Shown here piece after piece: positions 11,551 to 22,400 of a DNA stretch of 64,000 bases (the stretch's first letter is position 1; each line of letters opens with the position of its first letter). The notes below the pieces were generated by a model. It did no database searches and was not told where the DNA came from. It was given only the letters and a program-made list of their open reading frames with translations. The position numbers were made by a program, and so were the translations under genes. Origin of the DNA: Rhytidiadelphus loreus. Taxonomy: Eukaryota; Streptophyta; Bryopsida; Hypnales; Hylocomiaceae. The stretch is from contig OX344761.1 of assembly GCA_947034895.1 (NCBI GenBank), forward strand, positions 75,205,839 to 75,269,838, read 5' to 3'.

Positions 11551-11779
11551 TTAACCCATAAACGTTGTAGAGGACATTTTTCGGCCGATGAATGACAAAG
11601 AATCTCTCCATGTAGGACAGAAATGCAACTATTCATCTTCCAAAATTTGTGTGGAAAGGAAAGACCATCTACAATAGTTTGTCTTCCTATGAGTACTTTT
11701 CCATTTTCTTAAGCCAACAATCCACACGGTGACAAAACAAATAATTTTCTTAGTTACCGGCTCGATGTTCAAGGGTTAA
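11551..11779 (-). mobile_element. Short TTAA-flanked element (subfamily 3), nested
   Basis: TTAACCCATAAACGTTG at the left and TGTTCAAGGGTTAA at the right, 229 bp. Its interior matches, in opposite orientation, the element at 55253-55471 (shared blocks AGGACAGAA(A/G)TGCAACTATTCATC and CTACA(A/G)TAGTTTG). It sits inside the larger TTAA-flanked element at 10822-12450. Confidence 0.7.
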
Positions 11780-12534
11780 ATAAACTTTTTTGCACGTCAG
11801 AGTTTTGAGCTTTAAATCTTTATGGTGGAGAATTGAGTTGAGGGTCTAGAAAAAAAAAAAAAAATTTAAAGTATATATATATTCTTTAAAAAATTGTTAA
11901 ATAGAATTGGGTACAAGATAGAAGAAAAATCTAAATTATTAATATCTCTAAGATGGAATTAAAATGCACTAGTTCCAAGGGAAAGATTGTTCTAGAAAGA
12001 AAACTAAACCATGTGGAACTTCTTTTTTGAAAAATTGTAAAAATTGCATTCAAAAATGAATCCTATAAGTTATTTTTTCAAGAAGATGCTCTAATTGCCC
12101 AAAAAACAAAATTGTCTATAACTTTCTCATAGAAAATCCAAATGGAATGAATCAAAGCTTTCTATGTAGACAAAAATATAATTTATAAGATAAAAAAAGA
12201 AAAAAATTAATTCAAATTTTTGAAATTATTTTTTGTTGACCCCTCTTCCCCCCTCCCCTCTTCCCCCCTGTTTTTAGCTTGTTTGGGCATAACTTTTGTT
12301 CCTAGGCACCGGTTGAAAAGAAATTACATTCCCATGAAGCTAAGCAATTCTTTTATCTTCTAAAAAATTTAAAACAAAAATTAAGGCCATAGGTACCTTT
12401 CCGAAATCCCACTTGTCCCCCCAAGGGACAAATGGTCTTTTAGGGGTAAAGAGAGGTTATTACATTAGGGAGGAACATTTGTAGTCATGATGTTTGTATG
12501 TGGCTCAAGCCAAGACCAACAATCAATATTTCTT

Positions 12535-13235
12535 GGGCAGTTGCAAGAAACACCTGCCGATTTTCGTTCAAAACGGCCATTTCACTCTTGTTCGTGGATT
12601 TTGGAATAATTTCTTTTTAAATTAAAAAAAAATATGGATAATGTGTAAAGCATTAAAAAAATGATATGTGCAAAAATTCAGACCTAAAATTTTTTATCTC
12701 TAAGAGTTATGCACGGTCAAAGAGGGTTGAAAAATGGAAGAAAATAGACAGTTTGGAATTTAATTCTTAAAAAATAGTAAAAAAATTCTAAAAATTCTAA
12801 AAAAAAAAGATGTTTTTCCTAACTTATAGATTCTCCTTTTCACCAATTTTCACTATTGGAAAAATAAAATTGTGTTCTCTACACTTGCGCAAAGGTAGTG
12901 CTCTTTGAGCACATGTGGAGGGTGGACAGTTTATTATTTTTAGAAAAAAAATTCGTGAGATTGTGTAACTTTAGTATAAGTCCTTGTATACCAATTTTGA
13001 GCTTCAAATTTTTATTTTTGGATCAAAAATAGTACTACAAACCCCCAAAATGGCCAAGGTAGACATCCAATCGGGGGAAGTTTAAAAATAGTAAAATAAT
13101 TTTAAAAAAACCCAAAAAATTACTCAACATTTAAAACTACCACATGTACCTTCATTTCAAGCTTCATAGAAGATGGACACACGATGCAAAAGTTATGAGC
13201 AAAAAAACACCTATCTAAGGTCAAGGGGACAAAAA
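12535..13235 (-). mobile_element. GGGTGATTGC-family element, reverse orientation
   Basis: Left end GGGCAGTTGCAAGAAACACC, right part with GGTCAAGGGGACAAAAAAG. It is collinear in reverse with the copy at 26974-27724; the shared middle block near 13017-13080 includes TTTTTGGATCAAAAATAGTA and CCAAGGTAGACATCCAAT. The right terminus is eroded, so the 13235 limit is approximate. Confidence 0.6.
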
Positions 13236-15118
13236 AGTATTGAAAATTGAAAAGGTTGGTGCATCACTTCATTTTTTAATAAGTTATTTGGTAATTGTTA
13301 TATTGTTTTTCTTAACTTTTGGCAACCCTTCAAATAATCTTGGAAGTTGAATGGTTTTCTTCATTGCATAAGAAAGTGATAGTCATGGCTCTTGGCATGG
13401 CTTTCAATGAACTCATTATTTTTCATAGTGTCCCTACTTTGCTATAAAAATAGAGGAATGAATTTGGGTTCTATGTTATTTTGTAGACATGTCTTGGGAT
13501 TAAGTTGTACAAGTATCTTTTCAAATATTTTGACTTTATTTATGTTTAATTTTCCTTTGGATTTTGCAAAATGGCTTATTAATTTCCAAAATCGTTTGGC
13601 TTCTAAAAAAATTACTATGTTTCTCTAAAGGTGACCTCAAGCTATGGTATATAAAAGGTAGTCAATCTAATAATAGAAATTGTGCACAATAGAAAAGTGA
13701 TATTTTAAAGTGTTTCTACCTTATTTTTGAGAATGAAGTTCATGGTTAGGACATTTGCATTAGAGTTTTTTTTCCAAGAGCTATAAGGTTCTACAATGCT
13801 ATAATCAATAGCTTATATTAATATGTCATTCTATAGGACCAAATTGCTTGAATTTGAATAATTTGTTACTTTGTTACTTGAAAAGTAGTCTATTTTTTCT
13901 TCCAAATTTTTATTTTGTTTAAAGAACTTTAAAATTTATATTATAATTTTCTCAAATTGGAACAAAAATTACAGATAATTGAATTTTTTGGTTTATTACT
14001 TACACTTAAACTATAAAATATGGGGACTATTCACATGTCATAAATTATAAATATCTTTGAAATAAAATTTTAAATTTAATTATATATATGTATGTATTTT
14101 ATTATTATTGTTATTAAAAATAATTAAGATTGAATTATAGGTTAAATTGAGGAATGCATTTATATATTGGTTCTTCCACAACCTTGTTCCAAGTTGATTG
14201 GTAAAAACTAAAATCTTTGGGACTACATGGTGCAATACTTTTGTAAACCTTGCTTGGCCTCTTCATGTAGATCCCAACTATCACATGTTTCACTTGTGAT
14301 AATTTAAATTACATAACAATTGTAATGCTTTGACTTATTTGCATTTTCCTAATATAATTACTTCTCATGAAGTTTACTTTATCCCATATAAATTGATAAT
14401 CAAGAATTATTTTTGCAAAAGGTCATTAGAATACATTGGCTACAATGTTTTATTCTCTTCTATAAGCTTTATAGGTTTATACAAATTTACTTGAATCATT
14501 ATGATTCAAGATATACTTTGAATACATGACTTAGGCCAACTGTCCAAATGTTGCATGTTTATTGTAGCCATACGTAAAGAGACTCATGATGCATTGATGC
14601 ATATGTTATTGATAAATTCTAATATGTTTAAATAATTGATGTTGATTCAAACTATTAAAACACAACTTGTTGTAATGCAGCTATGAAGATTTTTCACCAA
14701 TGGCAAAAAAACTATCTAAACCTTTCAAGCAATGGACTTCCTAAATTGCACCATAGATTACTCATTTTAGATGTTGCCCATGTGATGATAATCAAGTATG
14801 AATTGATACTATGATTTGACAGTTTGATTCTATAACAATTTGACCATGAATCCATTTTCACTTTAAAAAGTTACCCTAATCCTTAACCCAAATCTTTCCC
14901 ACAAGTAAGTGGGACATCTATTCAACAAATTTGCAATAGAACCTCCCTCACTTAACTTCCATGGTCAGGGTTGTTATTTTGTAAACATGTGAACATGAGC
15001 TTGTGAGCATATAATTTTGTAGAGATTCCATTTAAAAATTTGGGTCAAATTTAATTGTTTTTGGTACCTATTATCATAGACCTATTTCTGTGGACCTAAT
15101 ACCATGGTCCCTTGAACA

Positions 15119-15748
15119 ATCTTAATGTGCTACTTATTGGACTTCACTAGATTTTAAGAAGAAACAAATTAGTGATTAATTAGGATTTGTTTGAAATCAA
15201 TTAAATATGTTCCATTGAGATTTTTATAATCATTCCCCTCTTGTTACTGGATACCTCTTGGTGCCAAGAGGACCCCCTAGAGGCTAAAAAAATGGATTTA
15301 AGAAAATTAAATTAAATTAAATTTATTTATTAATTTATTATTATTAATTTATTATTATTAATTTATTATTATTAATTTATTATCATTAATTTATTATCAT
15401 TAATTTATTATTATTAATTTATTATTATTAATTTATTATTATTAATTTATTATTATTAATTTATTATTATTAATTTATTATTATTAATTTATTATTATTA
15501 ATTTATTATTATTAATTTATTATTATTAATTTATTATTATTAATTTATTATTATTAATTTATTATTATTATTTATCTTCCCACTGTTAGGGGTACTTCTT
15601 GATGTCGAGAGGTACCCAACAACAATAGGGGAGTGATTATAATCTCAATGGAACAACCTCAATGGAATAGTGATTTCAAATGAATCGTAATTAATAACCA
15701 TTTTTTTTCTTCTTAAAATCTAGCAAAGTCCAATAAGTAGCACTTCAA
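15119..15748. mobile_element. Long inverted repeat (about 170-bp arms) around a 12-bp satellite
   Basis: The left arm (about 15119-15285) and right arm (about 15580-15748) are diverged inverted repeats: GTGCTACTTATTGGACTT, TCCATTGAGAT and CTCTTGGTGCCAAGAGG-type blocks occur in mirrored order. The loop is the 12-bp satellite at 15306-15573. The layout resembles a fold-back element whose centre has been replaced or expanded by tandem slippage. Confidence 0.6.
15306..15573 (+). repeat. 12-bp tandem satellite (TTATTATTAATT)n
   Basis: About 22 copies of TTATTATTAATT, nearly identical apart from two units with TTATCATTAATT. It occupies the loop of the surrounding inverted repeat and is flanked by GGATTTAAGAAAATTAAATT on the left. 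Confidence 0.95.
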
Positions 15749-16405
15749 GATGACAAGTGCGTGCTTGATCCTCCTCTCAGCACCGAGAGGTACCAAGCAA
15801 CAAAGGGGAGTGATTAACCAAATGACCATTTGATCAAAGATGGAAGAGTTGGATTCCCGAAAAGTCCCTCAAGAGGACAATGGTAAACTAATCAACAATT
15901 TGGTGTAACTAAGTTCACACCTTACAAAAATAATCCCTATCAACCAAATATTTTCTTCCAAAATATTAAGATGTTCAACTACCAGCACATCAAGATAGAA
16001 GTATAAGTACTCCTCGTCAATTTTGGGAAGATCCATGCTACTACAAGATAGTGATCAACAAAAATAAAATTTGGTGCAGCTAAACTCTTTCCACATATAT
16101 TGAATTCCTATTAACAAATTTTCTTTTCTAAAATCTAAACAAGGCCATTGACTTGCAAATCCAAAAAGAAGTATTGGTACCTTCCTATTGACCATGAGAA
16201 GATCTATGATGCTACAAGACAATGATCAACCAAAATAAAATTTACTATGACAAAGATCATTAGATATAAAAATAATTCTTATCAACAATTTTTTTTTCCT
16301 AAAATCTAAACAAGTCCAATGATGGTGCATCAAGGGAATATTATTGGTACCCTCCTATCAGCCCCAAGAGGACCTACATTGCTATAGGACAATGATCAAT
16401 CAATA
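15690..16405 (+). repeat. Degenerate tandem array, roughly 170-bp units
   Basis: Four diverged head-to-tail units. Each contains a pyrimidine run, AAAATCTA(A/G)(A/C)CAAG, then CCAAT/CATTGA, GCACATCAAGA-like sequence, a GGTACC-like block with CTCCT, GAGAGG or GAGAAGAT, and CAAGACAATGATCAACCAA. The first unit overlaps the right arm of the inverted repeat at 15119-15748, so the array seems to have grown from that arm. Confidence 0.6.
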
Positions 16406-16914
16406 TTCTATACAAACTTATTTCCATCTCCATCCATCTTTCATATCAATTAAGTTCATCATTTTCATAATGTATACTTTTAATATTTTAGACAAAACTG
16501 AAAATTATAATTTTCATCTAAATTCTACAGAGTACATGATAACCATGATAATAGGTCCACGGTAATAGGTTCATAGTAATAGGTAGAAAAATTTACTAAA
16601 AATAGTAAAATTTGACTAAAATTTCTAGTTGAAATCTATTTTTATAAATATTATTAAGTTTTCTAGTGCTTCTTCAAATTTTTGAGCTCACCGCTCACAT
16701 AATCCCTATTCACTGCTCATAGACTCATGCTCACGTGCTCACAAAATAGTACCATTGCTTCCATGGTTGTCTAAGAACTCTTCTAATTTATAATCTCTTA
16801 CCTCCCAAGGAAGAGAGATGAGCCTCCTCAATGAAAACATACCAAAAACAAGTGAGAAAGAGTGCACAAAAACCTAATTTCTTAAACTAAAACCCCTAGT
16901 TTCCTAATTTCATC

Positions 16915-17152
16915 CACTAGAAGAAGCTCGTGTTTATTTTAATGTTTTAGACGTCAAAGTTGATGGATTTAGCTAGACATCTTTTATAACAACTTGTGTT
17001 TTTATGTCAAAAATGACATCTAATGTAACGTCAAGATGTTACATTAGATGTCATTGTTGACATAAAAACACAAGTTGTTGCAAAGGATGTCTAGCAAAAT
17101 CCGTCAACTTTGACATGAGAAAATTAAAAAAAACACGAGCCTTCTTCTAGTG
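16915..17152. mobile_element. CACTA-type fold-back MITE with ATC target duplication
   Basis: Starts CACTAGAAGAAGCTCGTG and ends CACGAGCCTTCTTCTAGTG. The two arms of about 115 bp are nearly fully complementary around a centre near 17034. ATC directly flanks both ends (16912-16914 and 17153-17155), the 3-bp duplication expected of CACTA (En/Spm) elements. A transcript across it would form a long hairpin. A single decayed arm of the same family lies near 44.96-45.11 kb. Confidence 0.85.
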
Positions 17153-18194
17153 ATCCATTGAAACTTCATCCACCTACGTCAATTTTTTGTAAATTGTACT
17201 AATTTGTTGGAAATCACACCACTTTATTGTTTTCTCCCTATTTTAGAGTGCTTACCACTATGTTAGTGTTCATAGTATTTGTTCCAACTCTACTAATTAG
17301 TTGGATAGTTTTTGTATTTTCTTTTTTTATTTCTAGTTGATTTCTAATGCCATTTCCTACTCATTGTATTTTGTTTCCAATTTGTCCCCATTTTATCATT
17401 TGCCTAATTTGCTCAATTTTCAAAATCTTACTTAAAGTCTTTTTCTTTTAAAACTCCCAATTTTTTCCTAGAATTTTTTCATCATCCTTTCCAATTGAAT
17501 TTCCAAAATTTCACACCAATATCTCAAAGTTTCCATTGCTATCTAATGTACACTCATTAATTTGTAGTTACGGATTGATCCGTTTTACTAATAATTCCTA
17601 ACTTGCAATTTCACCCAAATTGTTTAAATTTTTACTAATTCAAAATTAAGAATATACAATGTATTTGGCAACAATTTTGAATACATGTAATGATCAAATA
17701 ATTTTATAGTGAGTGGTCAATGTGTCTTCTAAAGTGCAAAACAAGTAGATGTGGCTATTAATCACAATCAAGGAAAGATCATAAATTGGGAGTTTACAAT
17801 AGATACAAAGTGCCACACACAAATAAAGGATAGGCTTTATAGAGAAGAGAGATTTCTTGTACAACTGCCTTGCCCTCTACATGTATTTAGATTTGTACAA
17901 GAACAACTTGGAATTCAATAGATTCAATGAAAAGTTCAATGTCTTAAGTCTTTAACCCAATTAGCTTCAAATTGGTATAAAAATCTAATTTATAAATCTT
18001 TTTTTGGATCTATAAAATGAATAATAAACTAGACTTCCTGTACTTCATTTCATTAGCTAACATTAAAAGCAAATGAAATCATCTTCCACTTGAAATCAAG
18101 TCTAAAGTACATTGCTAAAGTGACAAGTAATTCAAGACAAATGAAAATCCAAAAGAGACACTAATATAGAAATTTAGTCTTTGCAATAGTAACT

Positions 18195-18400
18195 ACAAAC
18201 TCTAACACTAAATGGCAACAACACCTCTAATGTTATCAACACTAAATGTCATCATGAACACTAATTATCAATTAAATTTTTACCAAAACAAACTAAATTA
18301 GGACCGAGATAATTCGTTTTGCTAAATCAAAATTCCCAAATGAACACTAATTTTCCAATAAAATGAGAATAGAATGAGTTATATGATAGGTATAGATAAC
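18195..18400. mobile_element. Decayed AACACTAAATG-type MITE
   Basis: Contains AACACTAAATGGCAACAACA, ATCAACACTAAATGTCATCA and ATGAGAATAGAATGAGTTATA, in the same order as the shorter piece near 9.2 kb. Termini not identified. Confidence 0.45.
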
Positions 18401-18468
18401 ACTGATGATAGGACTAATTTAAGTTTTACATTCAAATTTTCAAAAGTCCAAAAGTAGTTGTTAAAATC

Positions 18469-18764
18469 CATTAGAAGAAATCTAAGCCCAGTAAAGGTCG
18501 ACTAGTTTTTATTTTTTGGTAGCCCCTCAGTGCAAGTATAGAAAAAAAAAATTAAAAATTAAAAATTAAAAATATTGTATTATTATTGTATTATTTAAAT
18601 ATTAAAAAAAATATTAAAAAACTCACCAGTCTGACGTGGTGCTGAGGTGGCACCAATAGTGCCACATCAATGCCAGGAAAAGAAAAAAATTCTCTAATTA
18701 GATTGAAATTGCACACTGGGTGCAAAATTGGTAGCCCCTTGCAGGACTCAGATTTCTTCTAATG
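18469..18764. mobile_element. CATTAG-ended MITE
   Basis: Ends CATTAGAAGAAATCTAAG and CTCAGATTTCTTCTAATG match as inverted repeats at 17 of 18 positions; 296 bp. A second internal pair, GGTAGCCCCT, occurs near both ends. Related to the nested copy at 10934-11179. Confidence 0.7.
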
Positions 18765-18905
18765 ACTAGGAGTGTATTATTCCTTTTGCAAAGGTACATT
18801 CCATTAGCAGAGTCAGCCTTGGAATGTAGAATCAGCCATGTGTGCAGATTCTGAATTCCAGGGCCAATTTTATATGGTCAGAATATGCTCCCAGTAATTT
18901 TAATG

Positions 18906-19010
18906 CCAGGGAATGGTCTGCTCAAGGCAGATTCCGCCCTGTGCGCGGTCATAAGGCTCACCCCATGGCCGCTTACAGGGCGGCCATGGGGTGAGCAGAC
19001 CGTTCCCTAG
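18906..19010. repeat. GC-rich compound hairpin upstream of the dioxygenase gene
   Basis: An inner perfect palindrome has 17-bp arms (18956-18972 and 18980-18996, GCTCACCCCATGGCCGC and its complement) around a 7-nt loop. An outer pair, CCAGGGAATGGTCTGCTCA (18906-18924) with TGAGCAGACCGTTCCCTAG (18992-19010), matches at 17 of 19. It lies about 460 bp before the ATG, in DNA more GC-rich than its surroundings. It could be a MITE remnant or a promoter-proximal structure. Confidence 0.8.
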
Positions 19011-19470
19011 TACAAGATGGGTTTAGCAGAGGTGCGTCTTCGCTCGGCAGGGGCCCAGGTCAGGTGAGCACCAAGTCAGGGATATGCTCACCGGATATGA
19101 CAACCGATGTAACAGCATGTTCTCATCTCGGATATCAATCAAGCCATACCGTCGTCGTTGGTGCATTGCTCTCTTGTCGCTGTTAATGCTGGCCATGGTG
19201 TCAATGCCAATCTGTTTCTCTCGTCGAGGTCCCGCGTCTTTCACCCTTTTTCAGATTGCTCGATGATGCGCACTTCGTGTTTCTGAGTGCGCTTGTGCAT
19301 GTGGATTTTTTCTCTAATTTTTCCAGTGTGTTTTGGGAGTGTGTGTGGAGTTAGGGTTTCACTTTTCGTTCCAATGGGGTGGTAGTTCTAGTTCTGGGTG
19401 GTTGTCGGATTGGATGAGAGGGTGAGTAGGATTGGTGTCAAGTCTTACAGTTTGCGGTGGTTTAGAAGAG

Positions 19471-22400
19471 ATGAAAGAGCCAACTCCGACTTCAGGGGAG
19501 GTGGTCCTGAGTAGCAGGAAGAGGCTGAAGCCACCGAGTAGCAACAATGGGCAGCCATCGAGGCGGCCGACGCGGGAAGACGAATTGGCGGGGAGAGCGG
19601 AGGGGGTTTCTATGCCGCGCCTTCTCAAAACGGCCAATGTGAACCATAAGTCGGAATGTTACGAGGATTTGGAAGAGCTGGAGTATCCGGCAGCATTGTA
19701 TAGTACCATGGAGCAGCATTTGCCTCCCAACTTCTTGCACGCATCGCGCGAGAAGAAGCTGGCGTTGCTGGACAGAATCTTGTCCAAGTATCGTCCCAAT
19801 GGAGAGCGCGCCAAGGTAATCTTTTCAAATTTTGACGGGAACTTTAATTAGGGTTTCTGAGTGCTTTCGATGACAGGTGGTTTGAATAAATCAAGCAGTA
19901 TAGAACTACCTGCATTGGGAAAAGGGAAGGAGCTACGTGCATTGGGGAGGGGTTGTTCATTGATTCTTTTGCCTTTCTTTAGTTGTCAATTTTGAGTTTC
20001 GAAGCTAGAAGGACAGGCCCATGGATAATTTACAGAGACATCATTCGAGAGTTGCCTGGTCAAATGGTGAAGTCTCATGTAATTTTAAGCATCGCATATT
20101 AGTCCTAGGGGTAATCAGGGGTTTAGAAAGTCTCGCATCTTCGATACTGTCTTAGGCTTTACATTGAACCATTCGAACAAGGTTACAATAGACCTAGGTA
20201 TAAGACTTGTGTTTTCACACGTGGGTGTGGAGTATCACTTGCCCTCAATTGCATTTGGATCTGTGTGCCGATTTGTCTAATTCAATGTTAACTTCTTCAC
20301 ATTATTTTTTGAAACCTGAGAACGGTTCATTCTGAAGTATTATGGATGGAAGCGTGGTGGCACATACAGGCGTTACTGACTGTTGGAGTTGGTGCTGCTT
20401 ATGCCGCCCTTGCCCCTTATCAAGTGGCGTAGTTTATACCACTATCGTGCTAATATGATTTTTTATTAGTACGCCAGAGGTTGTTAATCGATGAACTAGT
20501 CTTGAAGTCTCTTGAATATCACCTCTGACTATTTTGCTTGAGTATGCTCGCAGAAACATCGGGAGTACAGGGAGAGAATAAGACATAATTATCAGGTCTG
20601 TACACAACGCGACTTTTATTTTTCCCTTTGTCTTTAAATTTTTTTGTGATGAATGTAATGGTATTCATATTATGTGCCGTCGTATGGATACACTGACATG
20701 TTTATCACGTTACTGCAGCCGCTGCACGATGAGCTCTACACTCTTGATCCCGAGCGCTTTTTTGTGAGTTCCTTCTTGGATGCGGTCAAGGATGGCTCTG
20801 AAGTTGCACTGCGCCGCATTCTGACCGAACACTCTCCAGGAGTTTTCACTTTCAATATGTTGAAACCTTCCTTCTGTGCGAAGATGTTGGAAGAGGTTTG
20901 TACCTTCCTGTTTGCAGTTTGGAACTCTGATTTAATTTTAAGGCAGTATTGTCTTTGCGTCAAAGTTGCATACGTAGCAACATTTTGATTTCCTGGTAGA
21001 ATTCAACCTTGTTATATCATATTTATTTTTTGTGTGAATTTTATAGAAAATTATGGTTATGGTTGGTCCTGATATTGTATGTACCAATTGGGCATCAAGT
21101 AATTATGCTGATAAATCTTGTGTTGGTGGGTCCATCCAGGTAGAACATTTTGAGAGATGGGCACAGGACGCAAGAGTGAAGGTGATGCGTCCTAATACTA
21201 TGAACAACTACGGAGCTGTTCTCGATGATATTGGAATGGAGGGCATGTTGAACCACCTTATGCTTCGCTACCTCAAATCCATGGCTGCTGGTGCCCTCCC
21301 TTGGCCCATTTTAGTCAAATCGATCTCTTATTTCTACTTTTCTGTTGCTATTATTTCGGTTCTGCTTTCCTCACTGACTTTTGCATTACCGGTATTGGCA
21401 GTGTTGTTCCTTAATGTTGGTGGATCTTCTTTGGACACTCACCATGGTTTTGTTGTGGAATATGCAATGGATCGTGATCTCGATCTTGGTGCGTCTGCGT
21501 CACCTTTCAACTTTTACGTGTTTATCACAACCAGAACATTGTCGGTCTCTATTTCTTTTAAGTTGTACTTTTAGTTGTCGCTCTGTGAAGATAGTAGGTG
21601 GGTGCTTTGGGTTTTGCACTTATTCATAGCATGGATACATGAAGAATCTACAATCCTTCTTTACTGTCAAAATGATTTTTCGTGTCGTTTTTTAGTTTGG
21701 GTCTACTCGATGCTTTGGTGTCTGAGCTTGTATCTACCCTCGTGGAAAAAACAGGCTTTCATGTTGATGACTCAGAGGTTACTCTGAACGTTTGCCTTGG
21801 CAAGGAGTTTGATGGAGGAGAGCTCTTCTTCCGTGGTGTTCGCTGTGACAAGCATGTGAATGGCGAGGCTCGGCCTGAGGTAGTATTAAACAGTCTTATG
21901 CACTATCAGTCTGAATGATTCATTGTAAACACCTCTAAAACATGGTGGGAAAGCCACCTTGTCAACGATTTACTGGCCTTGGGCATTAAATCTCATTTTA
22001 TTGTGTCTGGCAGGAGGTATTGGAGTATTCACATGTACCTGGTCATGCCATACTGCATGCGGGTCGTCATCGACATGGTGCAAAGGCTATTACCTCTGGC
22101 CAGCGAACAAATCTGATTATATGGTGTCGCAGGTGACATTCTTTTTTACTAGACTGCTTTTCTTGAGTGATGAAAAAAAATATAAAAGGATACCAAAGCA
22201 ATTACTCTGGGTTTCTCTTTGGGTTAATTAGAATGGAAGACTTACCTTGGTTAACCCCCAAGTGCTGAACCCCTGGTACATTTTCCTAAAATCTGATGAC
22301 CAATGAGAGCAACTTAGAATAATAATTTAGTAGAGACCTTCAAACAAAAGTTGTAAACTAGAACCTGCAGATGATATCCGTACGGTTGGATCACTAACCA

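Larger units (their letters stand above)
10822..12450 (-). mobile_element. TTAA-flanked element, long subfamily 2, enlarged by nested insertions
   Basis: Begins TTAATCTCTAAAGGACCAAGGCC and ends ...GGGACAAATGGTCTTTTAGGGGTAAA, i.e. it lies in reverse relative to the copies at 34392 and 46140. The element body is interrupted by a 512-bp Mutator-like insertion (10898-11409) and a short TTAA-type insertion (11551-11779). Removing them leaves about 880 bp, near the normal size. Both terminal TTAA tetranucleotides are present in slightly decayed form. Confidence 0.7.
9464..19470. other. 10-kb gene-free, element-rich intergenic region
   Basis: No coding gene recognised. Contents are listed separately: TTAA-flanked elements (9769-10698, 10822-12450), nested insertions, a GGGTGATTGC-family copy (12535-13235), a satellite within an inverted repeat (15119-15748), a degenerate tandem array, CACTA and CATTAG MITEs and a GC-rich hairpin. 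Stretches 13.24-15.1 and 17.2-18.2 kb are AT-rich with nothing identifiable. The longest frame there (13392-13628) is low-complexity hydrophobic sequence without motifs. Confidence 0.6.
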
